Source: Zoogloea sp. (lineage in GTDB: Bacteria; Pseudomonadota; Gammaproteobacteria; Burkholderiales; Rhodocyclaceae). Taken from it: a stretch of 7,873 bases of DNA. Positions 6,433 through 7,873 of this stretch are shown here, piece after piece. The notes under the pieces were generated by a model that worked only from the letters and a program-made list of their open reading frames with translations, had not been told where the DNA came from and did no database searches. Where the stretch lies: contig JAEUNV010000306.1 in assembly GCA_016790385.1 (NCBI GenBank), positions 1 to 7,873 on the forward strand, read 5' to 3'. The translations under genes and the position numbers were made by a program. Position 1 is the stretch's first letter, and each line of letters starts with the position of its first letter.

Positions 6433-7557
6433 GTGAAACACGGCGCATTGAAGCTGGCCCTGGCGGGTGTGATGGTGGCGGGCAGTTCGGCAAGCCTGGC
6501 CGATGTCGTGGTCAGGATCGGCTTTGCCGGCCCCCTCACCGGGCCGATTGCCCATGTGGGCAAGGATGAGCAGTACGGTGCCCAGCTCGCCCTGGACGAT
6601 GCCAACGCCAAGGGCGTGAGCATTGGCGGCCAGAAGGTGAAGTTCGAGCTACAGGCCGAGGATGACCAGGCTGATCCACGCACCGCCACCACGGTGGCCC
6701 AGCGTCTGGCCGATGCCGGTGTGAAGGGCGTGGTGGGGCATGTGACTTCCGGCGCGTCGATTCCGGCCTCGCGCATCTACGAGCAGTCGGGCATTCCTGC
6801 CATCACCCCGTCGTCCACCAGCCCCAAGCTCACCCAGCAGAAGTTCAAGACCACCTACCGGGTCATTGCCAACGACCTCCAGCAGGGCGCCGCCATGGCC
6901 CGCTTTGCCACCGAGGTGCTGAAGGCCAGGCGCATCGCCGTGATCGACGACCGCACGGCCTACGGTCAGGGCCTCGCCGACGCGCTGGTGGACAGCCTGA
7001 AGAAACTCGGCACCCCGCCAGTGGGGCGCGAGTTCACCACCGACAAGGCCACCGACTTTGCCGCCATTCTCACCAAGCTCAAGGCCGCGCAGCCCGACGC
7101 GATTTTCTATGGCGGCATGGATGCCCAGGGGGCGCCGCTGCTCAAGCAGATGAAGCAGCTGGGCATCACCGCCAAATACCTGGGCGGTGACGGCGCCTGC
7201 ACCGCCGAGATGATCAAGATCGCCGGCGCGGCCATGAGCAGTGACGTGTATTGCACCCAGGCGGGCATCCCCATGGACAAGATGCCCGGCGGCAAGGAGT
7301 TCAACGAGCGCTTCAAAAAGCGTTTCGGCGTGCCCGTGCAGCTCTATGCCCCTTACAGCTACGACGCCACCACCGCCCTGATCGAGGCGATGAAGGCAGC
7401 TGGCTCCGCCGAGCCGGCCAAGTACCTGCCCCACATGCAGAAGCTGGGCTTCAAGGGGGTGACCGGCAATATCGCCTTCGACGCCAGTGGCGACAGCCGG
7501 GAGGGCGGCGTGACCCTCTACCAGTTCAATGCAGGAAAATGGGAGGCGCGCCCCTGA
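6433..7557 (+). CDS. LivK-type branched-chain amino acid ABC transporter substrate-binding protein
   Basis: A 374-residue periplasmic binding protein of the Peripla_BP_6 (LivK/LivJ) family. Residues 1-23 are a signal peptide with likely cleavage after Ala23 (SLA|D). Family signatures are IGFAGPLTGPIAHVGKD (29-45), GHVTSGASIPASRIYEQSGI (102-121) and ITPSSTSPKLT (124-134), whose Ser/Thr residues bind the ligand carboxylate in relatives, then YGQG (177-180), YGGMDAQGAPLLKQMK (226-241) and YSYDATTALIEAM (308-320). Cys256 and Cys274 could form a disulfide. It would deliver leucine, isoleucine, valine or a related compound to a LivHMGF permease, none of which is in the window. The start is GTG at 6433, supported by GGAGG (6420-6424) at 8 nt and by the signal peptide beginning there. 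A paralogue follows 110 bp downstream. The family is certain; the ligand is not. Confidence 0.92.
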   Translation: MKHGALKLALAGVMVAGSSASLADVVVRIGFAGPLTGPIAHVGKDEQYGAQLALDDANAKGVSIGGQKVKFELQAEDDQADPRTATTVAQRLADAGVKGVVGHVTSGASIPASRIYEQSGIPAITPSSTSPKLTQQKFKTTYRVIANDLQQGAAMARFATEVLKARRIAVIDDRTAYGQGLADALVDSLKKLGTPPVGREFTTDKATDFAAILTKLKAAQPDAIFYGGMDAQGAPLLKQMKQLGITAKYLGGDGACTAEMIKIAGAAMSSDVYCTQAGIPMDKMPGGKEFNERFKKRFGVPVQLYAPYSYDATTALIEAMKAAGSAEPAKYLPHMQKLGFKGVTGNIAFDASGDSREGGVTLYQFNAGKWEARP

Positions 7558-7667
7558 GATCGTGTCAATAAATCGGGCCGCGCAGCAGCTTTATCGCACG
7601 CGCTGAGCGACCCGGCCCCTAAGTTGCTTGTCAGCGCTGTACCGTACAAACCAGAGGAGAAACCCGC

Positions 7668-7873
7668 ATGAAATACCGCTTTGTCGCCCTTGCCGTGCTC
7701 GGTCTTGGTGCATCCGCCGTCCACGCCCAGGAAGTCATCAAGCTGGGCGTCGCTGCGCCCCTCACCGGCACCCAGGCCCACCTGGGGAAGGACATCGAAA
7801 ACGGTGTCCGCCTCGCCATTGAGGAGTACAACGCCAAGGGTGTGACCCTGGGCGGCAAGAAGGTCAAGTTCGA
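7668..7873 (+). CDS. Second LivK-type substrate-binding protein, partial (3' end outside window)
   Basis: The first 68 codons of a gene that runs off the window. MKYRFVALAVLGLGASAVHA is a clear signal peptide, with cleavage expected before Gln21. The mature start EVIKLGVAAPLTGTQAHLGK and the following NAKGVTLGGKKVKF align without gaps to the preceding gene, with about 26 of 48 mature residues identical, so the two are tandem paralogues. ATG 7668 has GAGGAG (7654-7659) at an 8 nt spacing. The 110 bp gap before it holds no convincing promoter and no hairpin plus T tract, so the pair may be co-transcribed. The palindromes CAGCGCTG (7632-7639) and TGTAC-C-GTACA (7638-7648) lie just before the ribosome site and may be regulatory. 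Ligand unknown. Confidence 0.9.
   Translation, partial: MKYRFVALAVLGLGASAVHAQEVIKLGVAAPLTGTQAHLGKDIENGVRLAIEEYNAKGVTLGGKKVKF

Noticed and set aside
6308..6493. N-terminal extension of the BamE-like lipoprotein reading frame
   Set aside because: The extension lacks coding character and overlaps the divergent gene; the signal peptide with lipobox begins exactly at ATG 6307, with GGAG at 8 nt.
7575..7618. GGGCCG ... CGGCCC inverted repeat after the first binding-protein gene as a terminator
   Set aside because: The stem is only 6 bp with a loop of over 30 nt, and no T tract follows.
7624..7650. TTGCTT and TACAAA as a sigma-70 promoter for the second binding-protein gene
   Set aside because: The spacer is only 15 bp and transcription would start inside the ribosome-binding site.

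Overview
The window is GC-rich bacterial DNA with short intergenic gaps, Shine-Dalgarno sequences before nearly every gene, and strong GC bias at third codon positions. The gene families suggest a motile, respiring betaproteobacterium, probably of the Rhodocyclales (Azoarcus/Thauera/Zoogloea type): an Aer-like chemoreceptor, an AcoD/ExaC-type aldehyde dehydrogenase with a DUF779 neighbour, tandem LivK-type binding proteins, and a Sel1/ExbB-like/DUF2149 trio. The taxonomic call is inference from gene content. No RNA gene, insertion sequence, CRISPR array or origin was seen.

Left part (25-1700, + strand): three tightly coupled genes. They encode an exported Sel1-repeat protein with a C-terminal membrane anchor, a three-helix MotA/TolQ/ExbB-type protein, and a 90-residue DUF2149 protein that resembles the membrane segment of ExbD. 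Gaps are 3 bp and then a 4 bp overlap, so this is one operon that probably begins upstream of the window. Such ExbB-like/DUF2149 pairs are known next to CobN-like chelatase and TonB-dependent receptor genes (as in hmu-type haem loci). The trio is therefore probably an energising module for outer-membrane uptake of a metal or tetrapyrrole.

Middle part (1729-6307, all - strand): read in the direction of transcription, these are a BamE/SmpA-like lipoprotein with two similar halves, an Aer-like PAS-HAMP methyl-accepting receptor, an NAD-dependent aldehyde dehydrogenase, and a DUF779 protein. Regulatory signals are unusually legible here. A FliA (sigma-28) type promoter precedes the receptor. A GG-N10-GC sigma-54 promoter, an upstream 7+7 inverted repeat and a leader hairpin precede the dehydrogenase. 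A textbook intrinsic terminator with a GTGA tetraloop and a T7 tract lies between the dehydrogenase and DUF779. The receptor thus looks like part of the flagellar regulon, and the dehydrogenase looks activator-dependent, probably induced by an alcohol or aldehyde.

Right part (6433-7873, + strand): two consecutive periplasmic binding proteins of the branched-chain amino acid (LivK) family, the second cut by the window edge. They are divergent from the lipoprotein gene across a 125 bp gap.

No wholly unknown system is evident. The most novel candidates are the Sel1/ExbB-like/DUF2149 trio and the two-halved lipoprotein, which has Asp right after its lipidated Cys.
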